Of a stretch of DNA of 64,000 bases, positions 1-13,945 are shown one piece after another; within the stretch, counting starts at the first letter, position 1; every line of letters starts with the position of its first letter. Source of the stretch: Tanypteryx hageni (lineage: Eukaryota; Arthropoda; Insecta; Odonata; Petaluridae); the NCBI GenBank assembly GCA_028673005.1, contig CM054117.1, forward strand, positions 36,162,061-36,226,060. Direction: 5' to 3'. Under the pieces are notes generated by a model. That model ran no database searches and was not told where the DNA came from. It saw only the letters and a list, made by a program, of their open reading frames with translations. A program made the translations under genes and the position numbers.

Positions 1-1585
1 TTATTTACCAGTTTGGTTTTTGTAACAGCTTCGATTATCCCCCACTCCAGATATCTCATATTACAAGTTATTGCAAAACTGACAGATGAAAAACCTCAGT
101 CACCTACCGTTCAATCCAATGAAAGCGTTTTTATAATTACTTCCGCCGAAATATATCGAAAATCAACCGATGCATCGAACGCGATGAATCCTTCCACATT
201 TCCATGAATTCTCTTCCAGTTTCCTACGCAATCCGATGAGGGAAGAGAGGAAGAGAGAGAGGTAGAACAGCGACGAAAGAGAAAGGGATGGAGGTGAGAG
301 AGAGAAAGGTTTTTCGGAGGGAACGGCACTCGATTTTAGGACGGGGAAAGAAATCCGCGCTTGCCGGTCACTCCGATTTACGACTCTGCCGCAGCATCCG
401 ACGCCCCCGGCACATTAATCTACAAACCCCCTTCTATCCTCCCCCTTCCTCTTCGCCTCCCCCATTTCGCCCTCCACCGCGCGCGTATCCCGTGCAAAAC
501 GTCTTTTCATTCGCTGCGATCTTTTAACCGCGCACCGCCTACAGTCTAGCGGTAACAACGTTTCTGGAATGAAAAAGAGAAGGGGGGAAAATCCTGAGTT
601 ACGCGAGCGAGTGTAATTACCGCCTCTTTTTACGCGCGGACCTAAAGTAGTCTCCAAGGAGAGTTGGGGAGAACTGGGATTAAAATCGCAGGAAAATTTT
701 CTACGGAGATATTTCCGATGCAAACCAAATCGTTTAGCTGCCGGATCTATTTATCGATAATGGGGTCAATTTCCAGGTAAATTAATTTAAACTGGAAGAA
801 CTGTTTAGTGGATATGCGTTCTTGACAATTTCGAGAACAGAAAACATCATTAGAACAGGATAAGGTTTGTTTTAAGGTATGTAATAAAACATCAAAGTAA
901 AATATATTTAACTACGATCATGGAAAAACTTACGAACTAAACTAATAACGAACGGTTACAATTTTGTCATAACAACAGGGAGAACGAATAATTTAATGTT
1001 ACGCATTTCGAAGAATAGCACTGTGACCACATCGAGATTGATCAGCAAGAAAAACGACCTAATATATTTTTTTAAAACACTCGGAAATAAAATTCACGAT
1101 TCCGCTTCTCCACTTTCCCTCTCAAGGACCCAACGCACAAAGATCTCCACAAAACGTCATCTCTTCCCTAATACCCTCCCCCGCTCACTTTTCCCACCAC
1201 ACACCTCCATCTCCTTCACAATCTCACGACGACTACCTCCAGCCACACATATCCTCCTTACTTCACCACCACCCATAATTTCCGACCATACCTCGAGTAA
1301 ATCCCTGTCCCTTTCCTACATTACCCCTTTCCTCCTTGCTCCTTTAAGTCACATGACCCTTGCCCGCCGGCCACATATTTCTTCCCACCCCACAAGAAGG
1401 AGAAATAGGGGGAGGGGCGAGGGAGACGGGCGTGTGCGAAATAGCCACGCCCCAATCCACCACCTTTTTCTTCTTTACCGACGCGACCGGAAGTATATCG
1501 ATCGTGGGGGAGAGGGGGGATAAAAAGATTGTACGCAAGAGATGGTAGAAGAAAGTGCGAGAGCGCACCCACACACAAACGCCTT

Positions 1586-1587
<2 letters not shown>
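1..1587. other. Unique non-coding sequence
   Basis: AT-rich DNA with a pyrimidine-rich patch at 1090-1350. Open frames such as 996-1523 are compositional (Ser/Thr/Pro-rich) and no exon-like splice pair was found. Confidence 0.5.
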
Positions 1588-1655
<68 letters not shown>

Positions 1656-1680
1656 TACACACACGCACACATACATACAT
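1588..1680. repeat. Compound AT/AC microsatellite
   Basis: About 25 AT units (1588-1638) pass directly into AC units with a few interruptions (1639-1680). It produces Tyr-Ile and Thr-His runs in every frame and is not coding. Confidence 0.95.
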
Positions 1681-3265
1681 AAATGCATTCATAAAACGGG
1701 AGAAAGGGGGGGTAGGGTAGGTGTGACTGCTGGACTTGGGCGACACAAAAGGGATACTGGAATGGAGATTTGCGGTGACGGAGTAGGAGGAGTGTGAGAC
1801 GGATTTGGAAGAGAAGAAAAACAAAGGTCGTTTGTGTGTGAGAGAGAGCGAGCGAGCAAGGAGGCCTCGTTAACTGACTAATGAGGCTCAAAGGTGAAGG
1901 GACGGGGAGGTCAGAGGCCACCTGCGGTCGACATCAAAGCAAAACGAGAGTCACGGAGAGAGGAGAGAGAGAAGGGGGATGGAGGAAGAGAATAAGAACG
2001 CGACGGCATTTTCCAGCCTCGATTGCTTCAAATAAATACACGGCCCGCCTCGCCTCCCTACCCCCTCCTCCCTGCCTTCGGATCGACGAGGATTTCTTTT
2101 TATTTTCAAAAGTTTTTAACTCGAAAGTAAATATTTTCCTCGTTCGCTGGACGGAGCGAGGGAATAAAACACCGAGGAGCTCCCTCGCGCGCACACCAGA
2201 TAAACTTAATGGAATTCGCGGAAACAATCGCTTCCGACGATAAATTTTTGGTGATGTTTTTAAGAAGATATATTGCGCAGTTTGCGTAAAAAATAATGGC
2301 AATTTTTGCCCGAAAAACGTATTAGAAGATGTGGCTTACTAATGAAATCGATAAGAAAAGGAGGATAAAAAATATCACATTCTTTCTCCTCGATCAACAA
2401 CAATGGACTTGCAAAGAGGGACAGTAATAATCGACTTAACAATTCGTTCGCAAAGAAAGCCGTAGATTTGTGCGATGATAAGTCAAAAACTAACGCTGGG
2501 ATCTCGATAAATTACTTACCCAAGTTACTCAAATTGCCGATGGAAAAAGACATAATAGGTGGACTACATCCACGGTGCAAAATGCGTGCAATTGAACAGA
2601 GAGGTTAACGGGAAGAAAAACTATAAATGGGAAAATTAAACCCTTGTAGAAACACAGAATGGAGGGGAGAATAAAGAGCATAAGGTCGTGAGGGTAAGAG
2701 CAGGAAGGAAGCGATATATGGAGTCATTACCAAGGGATACGCAGTACCGCGGTCCTCGCGTTGCAGGCAAAGCAACATTTAACCCATCACGTGAAGATCG
2801 ATGGAGAGAAATTGGAAGCAGAAAATGGACGAGAAGAGGGCGGAAGGTACACGAAGATGTAGCGTAGAGGGGAGGAACCCTTGACGGAGAGAACATGAAA
2901 ATAGTTTCTCTAGAAACTAGACGTGAATAAGAGAAAGAGAGAATGGGACAGATTGGGGACAAAAAACGCAGACTGCGGATGAAAAAAAGAGATGGAAGCG
3001 AGGTCGGTATAAAAGCCGTAGAAAGAGGATGGAGGTAGGGAGAAAGAAAGGAGAAAGAGGAGGGAGCTGAAAAAAAGTACGGCCAGCCTGTTTTGTCTGA
3101 GCGGGAGTAATTACAACTTCAAACGCGAGAGGGGAGGAATGAGAAGGGGAAATTTTGTCGACGATCCGAGGAGAGTGGTGGTTATTAAGATGTGGGTTAC
3201 GGGAATGAGTAAATGGGTAAATAAGTAGAGGAAGCAAGGAGGAGAGAGAGAGTTGAGAAGAGGGC
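1681..3265. other. Purine-biased unique sequence
   Basis: GA-rich on the + strand, especially 1700-2000 and 2640-3250, with no tandem period. No exon or RNA gene recognised. Confidence 0.5.
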
Positions 3266-3325
3266 GAGAGAGACGGCGAGAGAGACGGCGAGAGAGACGG
3301 CGAGAGAGACGGCGAGAGAGACGGC
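3266..3325. repeat. 12-bp minisatellite, five exact copies
   Basis: Unit gagagagacggc repeated five times without mismatch. Because 12 is a multiple of three it reads as a short Arg-Leu-Ser-Arg repeat on the minus strand, which is a by-product. Confidence 0.95.
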
Positions 3326-5268
3326 CAGAGAAGGCCGCGCGATGTGAAAATACAGGATCGTTTCCTGCCGGCCCATGAACCCTAGCATTATGTAGGACTC
3401 CGTGAAAAATTTTTGCCGTCCTGAAATTCCGCCTTAAAAACTCATTGTTCTTACTTCTTGTTAAGATCAAATATTTGTCCGTCTCAGTCCGTTTACTGCG
3501 AACTCAAAGGGAGAATTTCAGAACGTACTTGGAAACAGACCGATTCGCTTCGTTCTGCAATGGGTTATCTGAAGAAAAAAATGAGTGACGAACAAACGCG
3601 TCCCGCATAAATAGCCGACGAAAATGCAAGTTTATAAAAGGTTGGGGAAAAAAGAGAGAGGAAATCATCATACAGCTATCAGCAATTTAGAGAAAAGGTA
3701 ATATGCGAGTCCCTTAGGTCTATAACTAAGGAAAAAGAACAATATAGCTTTGACGTAGACATTCTCCGAAACGAATCTTTTGTTTCCGAAAAAATCCCCT
3801 CTTGCACCCACCTTAAAAAAACTTCACAAACATAGGACCTTAAAAATTTGGAAACGGAATGGATGAATAAAAATAAATTATAAAATAACAAAGGAGGGAA
3901 GAAAAAGTCTCGCGAGGGAAATAAGAGGAGAATAAAACTCGAAAAATAAAATAGAGGTGAAAATTCTAAGAGAGGGGGAGAGAGAGAAACAGCAGGGAAA
4001 AGAACGGAGATATCAAGCGGGGATAAGTTTTCTGAAAAAGGGAAATGCTTCGTTTTATTTGATTTTTGAAGCAGACACCCCCCTCTCGCAGCTCCGCCAA
4101 GTGTAACTCCCGAGACGCGCGCGCGCGCGCCTTTCCGAAAATACAAAAAAGGAAGACGCGTATGAATATAAGCTGCTGTCATTTGCATCTAAATTCTTTC
4201 CTCGCGCTCCCGCGAGAGAATTGGGATGGGTTGGAATGCAGGGGGAGGGAGAGGAGGAAGAAGCGAAGTTCCTGGGAAGATGGAGGGAGGGAACCATCTT
4301 TTCGTTCTTCTTTTCCTTCTTTTTGAATTCAATGGCATCGGCCGTGTTAAGGGATCGGCGTGCGCGAAGCCATCTCGTATTTTTCCTTTCGAGTGGGATG
4401 GGGATAATGGCGGAGAGGGGGATATATCAGGGGGTGGAGAGATGAGGATGATGGGAGAATTGAAAAGAACGAGCGGGATCAGTCAAGCGACTAACGACAA
4501 ACGAAACGTTAAGACTCGGAACGAAAAAACCCCGTGACGTGTGGCTTGGCAGAGATTTCATCCACACGACGTGCTGTCACCTAGGGTTTCCAGGAATCTC
4601 TATCCGTTTTATTTTTAAAAGAACGAGGAAATAAATTTAGACGCAGGGAAGCGCTCTACTGCTCTCTAAAGATTTTAATAACAAACGCAATTACTTTCAA
4701 GTTTTCATTCAATATCCGCGTTGCCAGGCCAAAACACGAACGCATTTCACGCTTAAGATTCCGTTCAAAATTTATTCTCAAACTATGCACAGCATCACCA
4801 TTCCATTTACCTCAAAGGCGTCAGACATATTCCGTGGATGATTAAAATGGACTAATAATCCCATAGCGCTTAGAAAACATAACGCGAACGTTTAATCGTT
4901 TAGAAACCCACTAAATCCTCGGGGATTCTGCATCGCCTCGCGCGCAATTTTGTCTTAATGGGAGTGCTTTTAGCAATATAGGCCATCGTCCGTTTAGCTT
5001 TGATCTAGGTCACGGAAAGTTTCGATCTGGGCCAGTGTCTATTTAACTACAATCAACCCTCGATTTATTACAATCGGGCGGGCCTTAGAATCCCGGTTAC
5101 TTCGCTGCCCGGAATTCGGCAATGATTGTCTCTTTGCACGTGAGATTTCCTTCAGCGAAGCTATACAAAGCTGATTTACCGTGAATTAACATCATGTTAT
5201 CCGAACGACCGCGATAAATTACCAACGCGCTAAGTAACGCCTCGCAAAGGCAACGGACACCGCTTTAT
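3326..5268. other. Unique non-coding sequence
   Basis: Contains the (CG)8 tract. The part 4560-5268 is balanced in composition, free of repeats and lacks open frames; it would be the first place to look for conserved non-coding elements. Confidence 0.5.
4116..4131. repeat. (CG)8 tract
   Basis: Sixteen alternating C and G bases, a classic potential Z-DNA sequence. A shorter similar tract occurs at 6857-6870, and mixed CG/CA tracts at 30267-30295. Confidence 0.9.
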
Positions 5269-5281
5269 AACAGATTATTAT

Positions 5282-5485
5282 TGCTGCGAAGGCTTCCGCG
5301 ACGTTTCCTTATATGACTCCTATCTTCTTTTGGGTTACAACCGCGTGCGTAGTCTTTTTCTGATAGTTTTGCTGCCATTCCAAGTAGCATCCTCAGGTCG
5401 AAAAATATGCAACCTGGAATGGCAGCGAAACTGTCGTCAGAAAAAGACTAAGCATGCGGTTGTAGCCCGAAAGAAGATAGGAGTC
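5282..5485. mobile_element. Foldback element with 13-bp flanking direct repeats
   Basis: The arms 5315-5379 and 5419-5485 are inverted copies, about 85 percent identical over roughly 70 bp, starting gactcctatcttctt and ending in its complement; the loop is about 35 bp and contains cctcaggtcg. The 13-bp word aacagattattat occurs just outside on both sides (5269-5281 and 5486-5498), as expected for a target-site duplication. About 33 bp of non-palindromic sequence (5282-5314) separates the left repeat from the hairpin, so the element is asymmetric. No coding capacity. The layout recalls short non-autonomous foldback or Penelope-type insertions, but the class is not established. Confidence 0.7.
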
Positions 5486-5498
5486 AACAGATTATTAT

Positions 5499-7204
5499 AT
5501 TAGGATAATGTAAAAAAACATGATGATTTAAAATTAACTTCTATGCATCCTAACGACACTTTTCATGGGTAAATGCACAAGTACGCGTACTAATGCTTAA
5601 TTAAGAAAGGAAAATGCACACTTACAAAATGAATCATGATTTTTTAAAAATCCGCGCTTACACACATCGCATTTATAACGAGATCGATGACAATATCCCT
5701 AGTCAATTTCAAGATGACCTCAAGGACAAGTTCCATTAAGATATACGCACAAGGAAAAGTATCCGACGCCTACTATATTTCAAAGTCACACGAAGACCTA
5801 ACCAAAAGAAAGACGCGACAATTTGATTCAAATTTCCACCTCTTTTCTCCCACCGAGCCACGGCATCATCGCGTTCCATCCTCATCGGCGCGGGGAGGGA
5901 GAAAACCCCGCGTAAACATTTTGAGGGATTAAAGCTACGGGAGTAGGGCCTCCAATGCCAGTATTGACTACGTTCTACTGTTTTGCGAGCATGCGCTTGT
6001 GTACTCGAGGCATGCACGGCCAGGATAGCAGCACCTGTGACTCGAGACTCGCTGAAATGTTTGAAGATGACCAGGTCTCTCTCTCTCTCTGCTGCCCCTG
6101 CAGTGTTTGACACTGGACCGAGCCAAACTCCGCGCAGAGTGTGGCGATGCACCTGGGACTATGCCCTTCTCTCTCCCTACATCCCTCTCTCTCTCCGGCC
6201 ACTCTAATTGTAGACCCGTGCACAAGCCCTACGCCAGGCACGAGTTTGCGAACGGGATGCGGGCCAAAAGATACACGGGAGTTAGCGATTGCTTTCGGCC
6301 GAGTAAACAAGACAAAAACACGGCCGCGCGACAGCGGTCGTGCAACGAAACCATATTGCGTAAGGAAAGATATTAATGCCTTTTTTTACAATTTCGAGAA
6401 TATTGCCGATCTAGCGGGTGAGCACACATGATGCTGCTCGCAGAAATGATAAATCGAAAGGTTTAAAACGACTAAAATGACGGCACAAAATATAATCTTC
6501 TTATTCGTAGCAGCGGATCACAACATCAAAAAAGCACCGAACGTTGCAACGATATCTAAGCCGCAAGCGACTATCTACGACGAGCGGATTGAAAACATCT
6601 CTCGGATTGATCGAAATATTTGCGATCGTGAAGGATACCCCTTATTAATTAGAATTCAACATCACTTAAAATTCATCAAGAATCTGGTTGGCTCTACAGA
6701 AAAATTAGAACGAAAAATGCAGTCCATGCAACACCACCGAGAAATTCTAGAACTAAAAAAACAACGGTATTTCGTAAACAAAATTCTCACGACACGGACG
6801 CTTACTAAATTCCGTTGCATCGACGTCGTCTCCGTAATGCATCAATACCGCACGCGCCCTCGCGCGCGCACACTACTACAGCGACCCGCTGCACAGCGGC
6901 AACCCAAAAACACCTGCTCTCCTCTCCCAAAAAGCATTATCCGAGTTGCAGACAATACCGAGGGCCAAACAAGCATCCACCCCCTTCCAACACGAAGACT
7001 ACGGGTACCACGAGACACGTCCCATATTTCTCGCAGCTTCATTTTTAATAACTAACCCCTATTCTATCCTCGCCTCCCGATACGCAGGCACGCGAAAAAA
7101 AATCCCCACTCTTCTTTCCATCCCCTGCCAATATCTGAAGAACTTTCAATATTTCACTGCCAAGACGCTGGGAGGGAAAAATAAAGGATAAACAAAGGGA
7201 GATG
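5499..7204. other. Unique sequence with an unsupported open frame
   Basis: A frame at 6477-7055 (+, 192 codons) is the longest one not built from repeats, but it shows no domain I recognise, mixes AT-rich and CpG-rich halves, and has no splice context. I regard it as chance. Confidence 0.5.
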
Positions 7205-7610
7205 AAGAGAGAACGTTAAGGGAGAAATAGATTGAGGGAGAAAGAGAGATGAAGAGAGAAAGAGATGAAGAAAAAGATGAAGAGATGAAGAGAGATGAAG
7301 AAAGAGATGAAGAGAAAGATGAAGAGAGATATGAAGAGAGAGATGAAGAGAGAGATGATGAGAGAGATGAAGAGAGAAATGAAGAGAGAGAGAGAGAGAT
7401 GAAGAGAGAGAGAGATGAAGAGAGAGAGATGAAGAGAGAGAGATGAAGAGAGAGAGAGATGAAGAGAGAGAGATGAAGAGGGAGAGATGAAGAGAGAGAT
7501 GAAGAGAGAGAGATGAAGAGAGAGAGATGAAGAGAGAGAGATGAAGAGAGAGAGATGACGAGAAAGAGATGAAGAGAGAGAGAGGGATGAGAGAGAGAAA
7601 GTAGTAGAGA
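7205..7610. repeat. GA-rich array with gatgaagaga units
   Basis: Purine-only + strand made of gatgaagagagag-type units of variable length (10-16 bp). It explains the Ser/Leu-rich frames of the minus strand and the Glu/Arg-rich frames of the plus strand. No gene. Confidence 0.95.
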
Positions 7611-7737
7611 GCCAAGTACTGCGCTCGTAGCGAGCCACCCGGAATAATGTTCCCCTTCCTCCATTTTTTTTCTTTCCTCCATCCCCACCTATAATAACTC
7701 GCGGCAGTTGATGAAATACTCTTGGTTTATCGCATCA

Positions 7738-7950
7738 GCGTGCCTCCCTCCCTCTCCAACTCCTCCCTCCCTCTCCAACTCCTTCCCCCTCTCCAACTCC
7801 TCCCCCTCTCCAACTCCTCCCCCCTCTCCAACTTCTACCCCCTCTCCAACTCCTACCCCCTCTCCAACTCCCCCCTCTCCAACTCCCCCCTCTCCAACTC
7901 CTCCCCCCTCTTCAACTCCTCGCCCCTCTCCAACTCCCCCCCCTCTACCC
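7738..7950. repeat. Pyrimidine minisatellite, ctctccaactcctcccc units
   Basis: Roughly 13 units of 15-18 bp built on ctctccaactcct. It is the only long array in this window with pyrimidines on the + strand. The Pro/Ser/Thr frames it opens are not accepted as coding. Confidence 0.92.
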
Positions 7951-10900
7951 TCCATGCACCACTGGGCGCATTTCTGGATTATAAAGGAGTGAAAGAGGAG
8001 AGGAAAAAGACGAAGGAAAAGGTGATTTTTTTACGAATTCGCTCATTTACCTCGCTTGTTTTTTTTTGTGTCCTTTCCCTTTTCATTACATACCTTCCTC
8101 CGCGCCTCGCTAGGACCGTTCCGAGAGGGAGAACGGTGAATGAATGATTACTGGCATTCATCGGCGAGAAGTGCAAAAATGAAGCTAGGAAAGTAAGCTG
8201 AGTAAAAAAAAGACCGACGGCTGACTGCAACACATTTCGGAGATTTGCGTCAGTTAAATCGGGATTAAGGAGCATGGAGATGGACAAAAAAACTACGAAA
8301 ATGTCATAAAATGGGAGAATTTCTAAGTACTAAATAGGGCAGAGGATACGACTATCTCTTAATCAACCCTAGTCAACAGTATTGAAAATTTTCATCGTGA
8401 TTTCTCATGAACATATCTCTAAAAACAACTGATTTCCCAAAGATTTATTCCACGTTTGGAAACCAAAATAACCCCAGCAGCTTCCTTCCAAAATTTACGG
8501 AAAAGCATACCTAAAAATTGAATTAATAGAAGATTTATATTTTGATTATTATTATAGCCAAATTAACCTTTAACTGAAAATTAAAACCGACCTACGTTAA
8601 AGAAGGCGCAGGCGCAAAAATCGTTAAATTCAAATATTTCAGTTTTATTGGCGGGATTTTAATGGACCGGAAATTAAAATCGGCAAATCGCGGGATCCAC
8701 GGAAGTGCATTCGAAATACTGAAATAGTGCAAGGATGCGATAATTCATGTCGATTCCTTACTTTTGCATCCATTTCAGGCGACATGAAGATTTTTTTTAC
8801 GTGCTTTAAAAACAAATTTTTCGAGAAAACTGAAAAAAAACTCGACGCGATCACGGAAGCCTCAATTTGTTAATGAGACCCTTTAAGTGTTTTTATTAAA
8901 ACTCGCGATATCGATTCCCTAAAAATGGACCCACATTTAGCTGAAAAGAACGATCCTATCCCAAATCCGCGTTTTTTTTTAAAGAATTAACGGATTGCAA
9001 TTGAGCGCGAGCGATACACAAAATATATGAAACAAAATATAAAACGTTGCCGCTTTCGGGCGCTCACGGAGGTAGCACTCGGAAAAATTAATCCCCCCCT
9101 CCCTACTCCCAAACGGCAAAATAAATGAAATACGAAAAATAACTAACCACCTCTATTTCCGAAAACAGGTCGACATCCTTATCGCTCCCGGCCCCCTCGC
9201 AATAATCCTCACCGAAAATAAAAAATATATACATTTTTCAGTTCGGCGGCGGAGGTACTCTCTCAAACCCAGCTGGCAACCTCCCTCTTGCCGATACCTC
9301 CCTGGCTCCGCCGCCTACCCCCTTCACTCTCCTCCCACCCTTGAAGAACCTCCTACCACTACTTCCACCAATCCTCCCCCTCTGAAATACGTACACTTTG
9401 AACTCTCTCTGCCAACCCGACCAAAACCCACCCCTCGAAATGACAAAAAAAACTTATACTCCAGAATTCAATGTTTCGATAATCCTCTTGGTGGCGGAAG
9501 CGAGTAGTTGGCGGGGGCGCTGTGTGGGTGCAAACAAAAGAGAGACGGAAAATAGAAACCGTGTAAGAGGGTAAAAGAGAATGAGAGAACCAGGGATGTG
9601 GACGTCGGCAACAACGGAGATATTTACAGATATGAAAGTCGGCAATGGGAGGCAGAGGGAATGCGCGGACGACGATAAAGAAAATAGGGAACCGGGAAAG
9701 GATGGATATATAGAGAGAAAGCAAGGATAATCCCACCGAAATGTTTTATAAGCGCATAACCTGGAACTAACATTGTATTTTTAGGGTAAAGTTGAAGGAA
9801 TCTGGACGACATTTTCTTGGATATGCCCCTTTACTTTACCTCAAGACCTGATGGGAATCGATTCGAATGAAATAACCCGATTAAAATGTATTGCGCTTGC
9901 CTACCGCAAATCTCTCTTACATTCGTGATTTAAAACAGGCACTTTATTGATACGTTTCGTTGCGACGTAAAGATTTTGACTGTTTCATACTCTTTGCGAA
10001 CGTGAATAACTTCAGGTTTTTTAGATAAGATTTATTTTAATAGGTATTATGGTTTATATTTACTATTTGATTTGATGCGCGAAATATAAAACTAAGAAAA
10101 AATTATAAAGGCACTCAAAATGGCATACTATGACTTGAGGATAATGCATTTTTCTCTTTCCGGATTGGTTTTAACTTGTACCCACCCATGGGGTGCAATA
10201 AATCCTAAAAAGGATTTTTGCAGACAAAGAATTTCTGGAATGTTCAAGAACTCTCGGGTACTCGGTGATTATCGTTCCGCGAGAAGATTATCACTTAGCG
10301 ATTTGGTAATCTTTCAACGGATGCATCAATGCAAATGAAGTAGAAATCTATTCAATTCGCTTTGAACACGAATGATTGGCACCCAGATTAACATTTTAAA
10401 ATTGGTATGCCTACAATGTTGATGCTCAAGTAAATAATTTTTAATGGATTACTACCTAACTGCAGAATATAGTTGAAATTTAAAGTTTTCGCCTCCTTAC
10501 ATTGACCGTTCAATTAAACTTACAATTTAACTCAATAAGTGGCAGTTTGAGAAGTGGTAATAATTACAAACGTATTTACCTAAAATTTAAATAACATTAA
10601 AACGTTTTTAAAGAAACCATGCCACAACTCTTCGATCTGATCCACTGTTATTTGGCGACACGTCAACAGCATGCCACCCGTTTATTTTACGTCGAAAAAT
10701 AGTTAACGAGTTGAATATAAAAAGTTCACAAACGAAGATCACGAGAACGAGCCGAAACAAGGGAGAAATTGAACGCTGGAACAGGAGAAGCTTGAAAGGA
10801 AAGAAGGAATCCGTCGAAGAAGAAAAAAATTACGGGCTCCAGCTCCTTGAGAGACCCGGGAACGGGTGCTGAAGATCTTATGAAGAATGAAGGAATTAAG

Positions 10901-11578
10901 AGCGTGCGAAACAAAGTGGAAGAGCACGGGGTAAAGGAGAAGGGGGAAGTAAAAGAAAGCGAAAAGAAAGTGAAACGATTGTGACGAACGGGAATTCAGG
11001 AGAATGGGGAGTGAATTAAAAGACAGCTGAGATATCGGAGAGACTGAGAATAGGAGAGTGGGAGGGCGTTGTACGGGAATTGGCTGGGGCGACGAGGAGA
11101 GCCGGGAAGAAGAAGCATCCGCGAAGCGAGCTGAACAATTAGGAAATTAAATCGGGGAATAAATCAGCTCGGTAGGTATTTTCTGGTTATTAGTCCCTTT
11201 AAGAATTCGTGCCGCTTCGTTTTTAATGAGCGAGTCTGCCGGAGAAAATCACCTCGCGAAGGAAGAGCGGCGTAAACAATCGGTCGGAAATCGTTTGGAT
11301 TCGAATGAAGGACTGGTATTTTGCAATGCTAAGAGGCGCGAAAATATTCCCTTCGAAGTTGATTCGCGCCGAAAGTACTGAAAGCGAACAACATCTCCAC
11401 AATTCAAGCGGAACGAAATGGTACAAAGTAATTTAAAGTAGTGAAGGAGGGATGGTGAATAAATCATATCCACGCTATAGCCAATGAGGAGTTCTTAGAA
11501 GTCAATTTTGTAGTACGATAGAAATACAACTCTCCTTTTACTGGGACCGCTATCTCGTTTCTACGCACCTTTTCCCTG
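7951..11578. other. Unique, mostly AT-rich sequence
   Basis: Low in repeats. There is a pyrimidine-rich patch at 9270-9440 and a purine-rich patch at 10720-11120. Nothing gene-like seen. Confidence 0.5.
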
Positions 11579-11760
11579 AATAAGTTATGACATTTTTGTA
11601 AATAGATACCGCAGTAGAAAAGGCCTCAAGAGAACTGCTGCTAACAGGTGAGAACTGCTGCTAACAGGTGAGTCCTACTGCAAAATAAGTTACGATACTT
11701 TTGTAAATGAATGAAGCAGTATAAAATGCCTAAAGAGAACAGTTGCTAATAGGCCCTATT
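11579..11760. repeat. Diverged tandem dimer containing a perfect 20-bp tandem duplication
   Basis: The segment starting aataagttatgac at 11579 recurs as aataagttacgat at 11684, and the similarity continues through gcagta...aaggcct...agagaac for about 72 bp. Nested in the first copy, agaactgctgctaacaggtg occurs twice in exact succession (11631-11650 and 11651-11670), so the second event is younger. Confidence 0.8.
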
Positions 11761-13945
11761 GCTAAAAGAGCAAATCCGGTAAAAACGGCAGATTCGTTTA
11801 TGGTTAAGAGAGTCTGCGATAAATTAATAACTAATTTCAACGGACCTTGAATTTAAATGTTTCGACGGATATATGAATGCAACTTGCACTCAGGTTATCT
11901 ACAAGTATCTTCGGATCTCTTGGCAGATTCTCAAAAGTTAAGCAACAGACCTTATCCACCAAATAAAGATTTTAAATACGAAATTCGTCCATGAAGAACC
12001 ACGTTAGATGTGCAAAAATACCCATTTCACATTAACAAATATCAAAATTACGTCCCTATCCTAGGGCATTGACATTAGAACCCACATCCTTAGCCCGAAA
12101 TAACCAATCACCGTACGAAAATAATCTCGTCGAATTCGATTCAAACAGATTTTGCCGCAGAAACACGCAAGTGCCTTATTAAATTAACAGAACGAAAGGT
12201 AACGTACTCGACGCGGCATAAGCAACGACTGAAAGCCGGTCGAATGGAAATTACAGGGAGGGATCATTTTTCACCCGGTCACATGCCAATCATCCCTCTC
12301 TTCCTAAAACCTTCTCCTCCGTCCGACCACATAGCGCGTTTAATTATTCCGCACCTTCAGAGGGCGAGAGTGAAACCACACGCAGACGGTACGTACCTAC
12401 GTACACATACACAAACACCGCCTATCTGCCCACCCTCCACCTCTCCCTCCCACACACACACCATGTATAGCATACGTATTCATCCGCTTCCTTCTCTTAA
12501 TTGTTTACTCCTCGTTCGAGTTAATTTGCGCAAACCGCACCCACCCACACGCGGAATATAGAGGGGCTCGAACGGGATAGAGGGGGGAGAAACTCCCGTC
12601 CCATCCTGCTTCCCACGGCGTTGCCCAAGCTTTCGCTGCGCCCTCCATAGTTAACAGATAGCGACATCAATATATCACACTCGTCTCTGGCGCAGGTCGG
12701 AATGAGAGAGAGAAAGCGGCGCAGAGAGAGAGAGAGGAGGGGATTTGAGAGCTGACGGGAGGGAGTTTACGCGCGTGCACACACACAGGCACGCTCTCTC
12801 TCTCTCACACACACACACACCAGTTTGGCCTGTCATATTCTGCGCGCCCTCTCCAATCAGAAACTTAATCAATCGATCATTCAAATCGACACGCGTCGAA
12901 CCTTTTACCCTCCAAATTTCCACCCATAAAGAATTCCCTCGCGTCACCAAAGCGAGGTGGACATTTTCCACCCTCTCCCACCGCCCCCCTCTCTGGCGCA
13001 CACTTTTAATATCTACGCCCTCTCTCCCCCTTCTATCTCTCTCTCTCTACGGCCAAATAAATTTCGCCGTCCTCTTATATCTTCCCCTTCCTCCCACCTC
13101 TCCCCTCCCCCTTTTTAAGCCTCACACTCTCCCTCCCGCCGGTGACATTTCCACTCTCCCGACTAATAACGCCCCGGCGATTAATGTGAGCCATAGCTTT
13201 TCAGTTTTATACGAACTAATTGGGATTTGGCGAAAAGTTCGTTCATTTTTACTCCTCCCTCGGTCTCTTTGCCTCGAATCCTTAAAAAACGGCCGGGAAC
13301 AAAAAAGTTGACAGGTGTAATCGTTTTTTCCCTCCAAGATCGTTTGAGAGGTATGCTGGAGGCGGGGTAATCGACGCAATTTTTGTTAATTAATAATCGA
13401 TGATGCGGATGATCGATGCAGTTTATAATTAATTTGGAAAGCGGTTGATAATGAACACTAACAAACGCGGTCGGGATGAAAAGGTTGGACGAATGATACC
13501 AAACTATTTCGACAAAGGTTTTCAAAGGGATGCGGTTAATGCGAAGGGGTCATGAAAAATGAGAGAGGTCACCACTGGTCCAGCATCCATCCCAAGGGAG
13601 ATCCAACGCACGATAATTCCAAGTTTAGAGAGCGCATGATGGCTGGATAACAAGAAAAGTGGATTCGTGTGAACCGAAAACAGTACCAATAACAAGTTTT
13701 TTGATCCATACCCGAGGTCATTATTGTTTTTAGAATAATATTATAAATATGAAATTGAATAAAGTAACAGTGAGCATAATTGGTTCAATATTTGTGCGCA
13801 TAGACTCGCAAAAATAAATTTAAGCATTCGCGATTCAACCAGTTTATAAATTGCTTTGACAGGCGCAGCAGAATCAAGTGAGAAAAAATTTCGAGTCCTA
13901 CAATTTTTACAACTATATCCAGGATCAGTCAAGTGTCTCTTATAC
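11761..13945. other. Unique sequence with short CA/CT runs
   Basis: Mixed GA and CT/CA microsatellite words at 12700-12825, and pyrimidine-rich sequence 12960-13140. No exon seen. Confidence 0.5.

Noticed and set aside
6477..7055. 192-codon plus-strand frame without repeats
   Set aside because: No recognisable domain, composition changes halfway, and no splice or promoter context; a chance frame is more likely.
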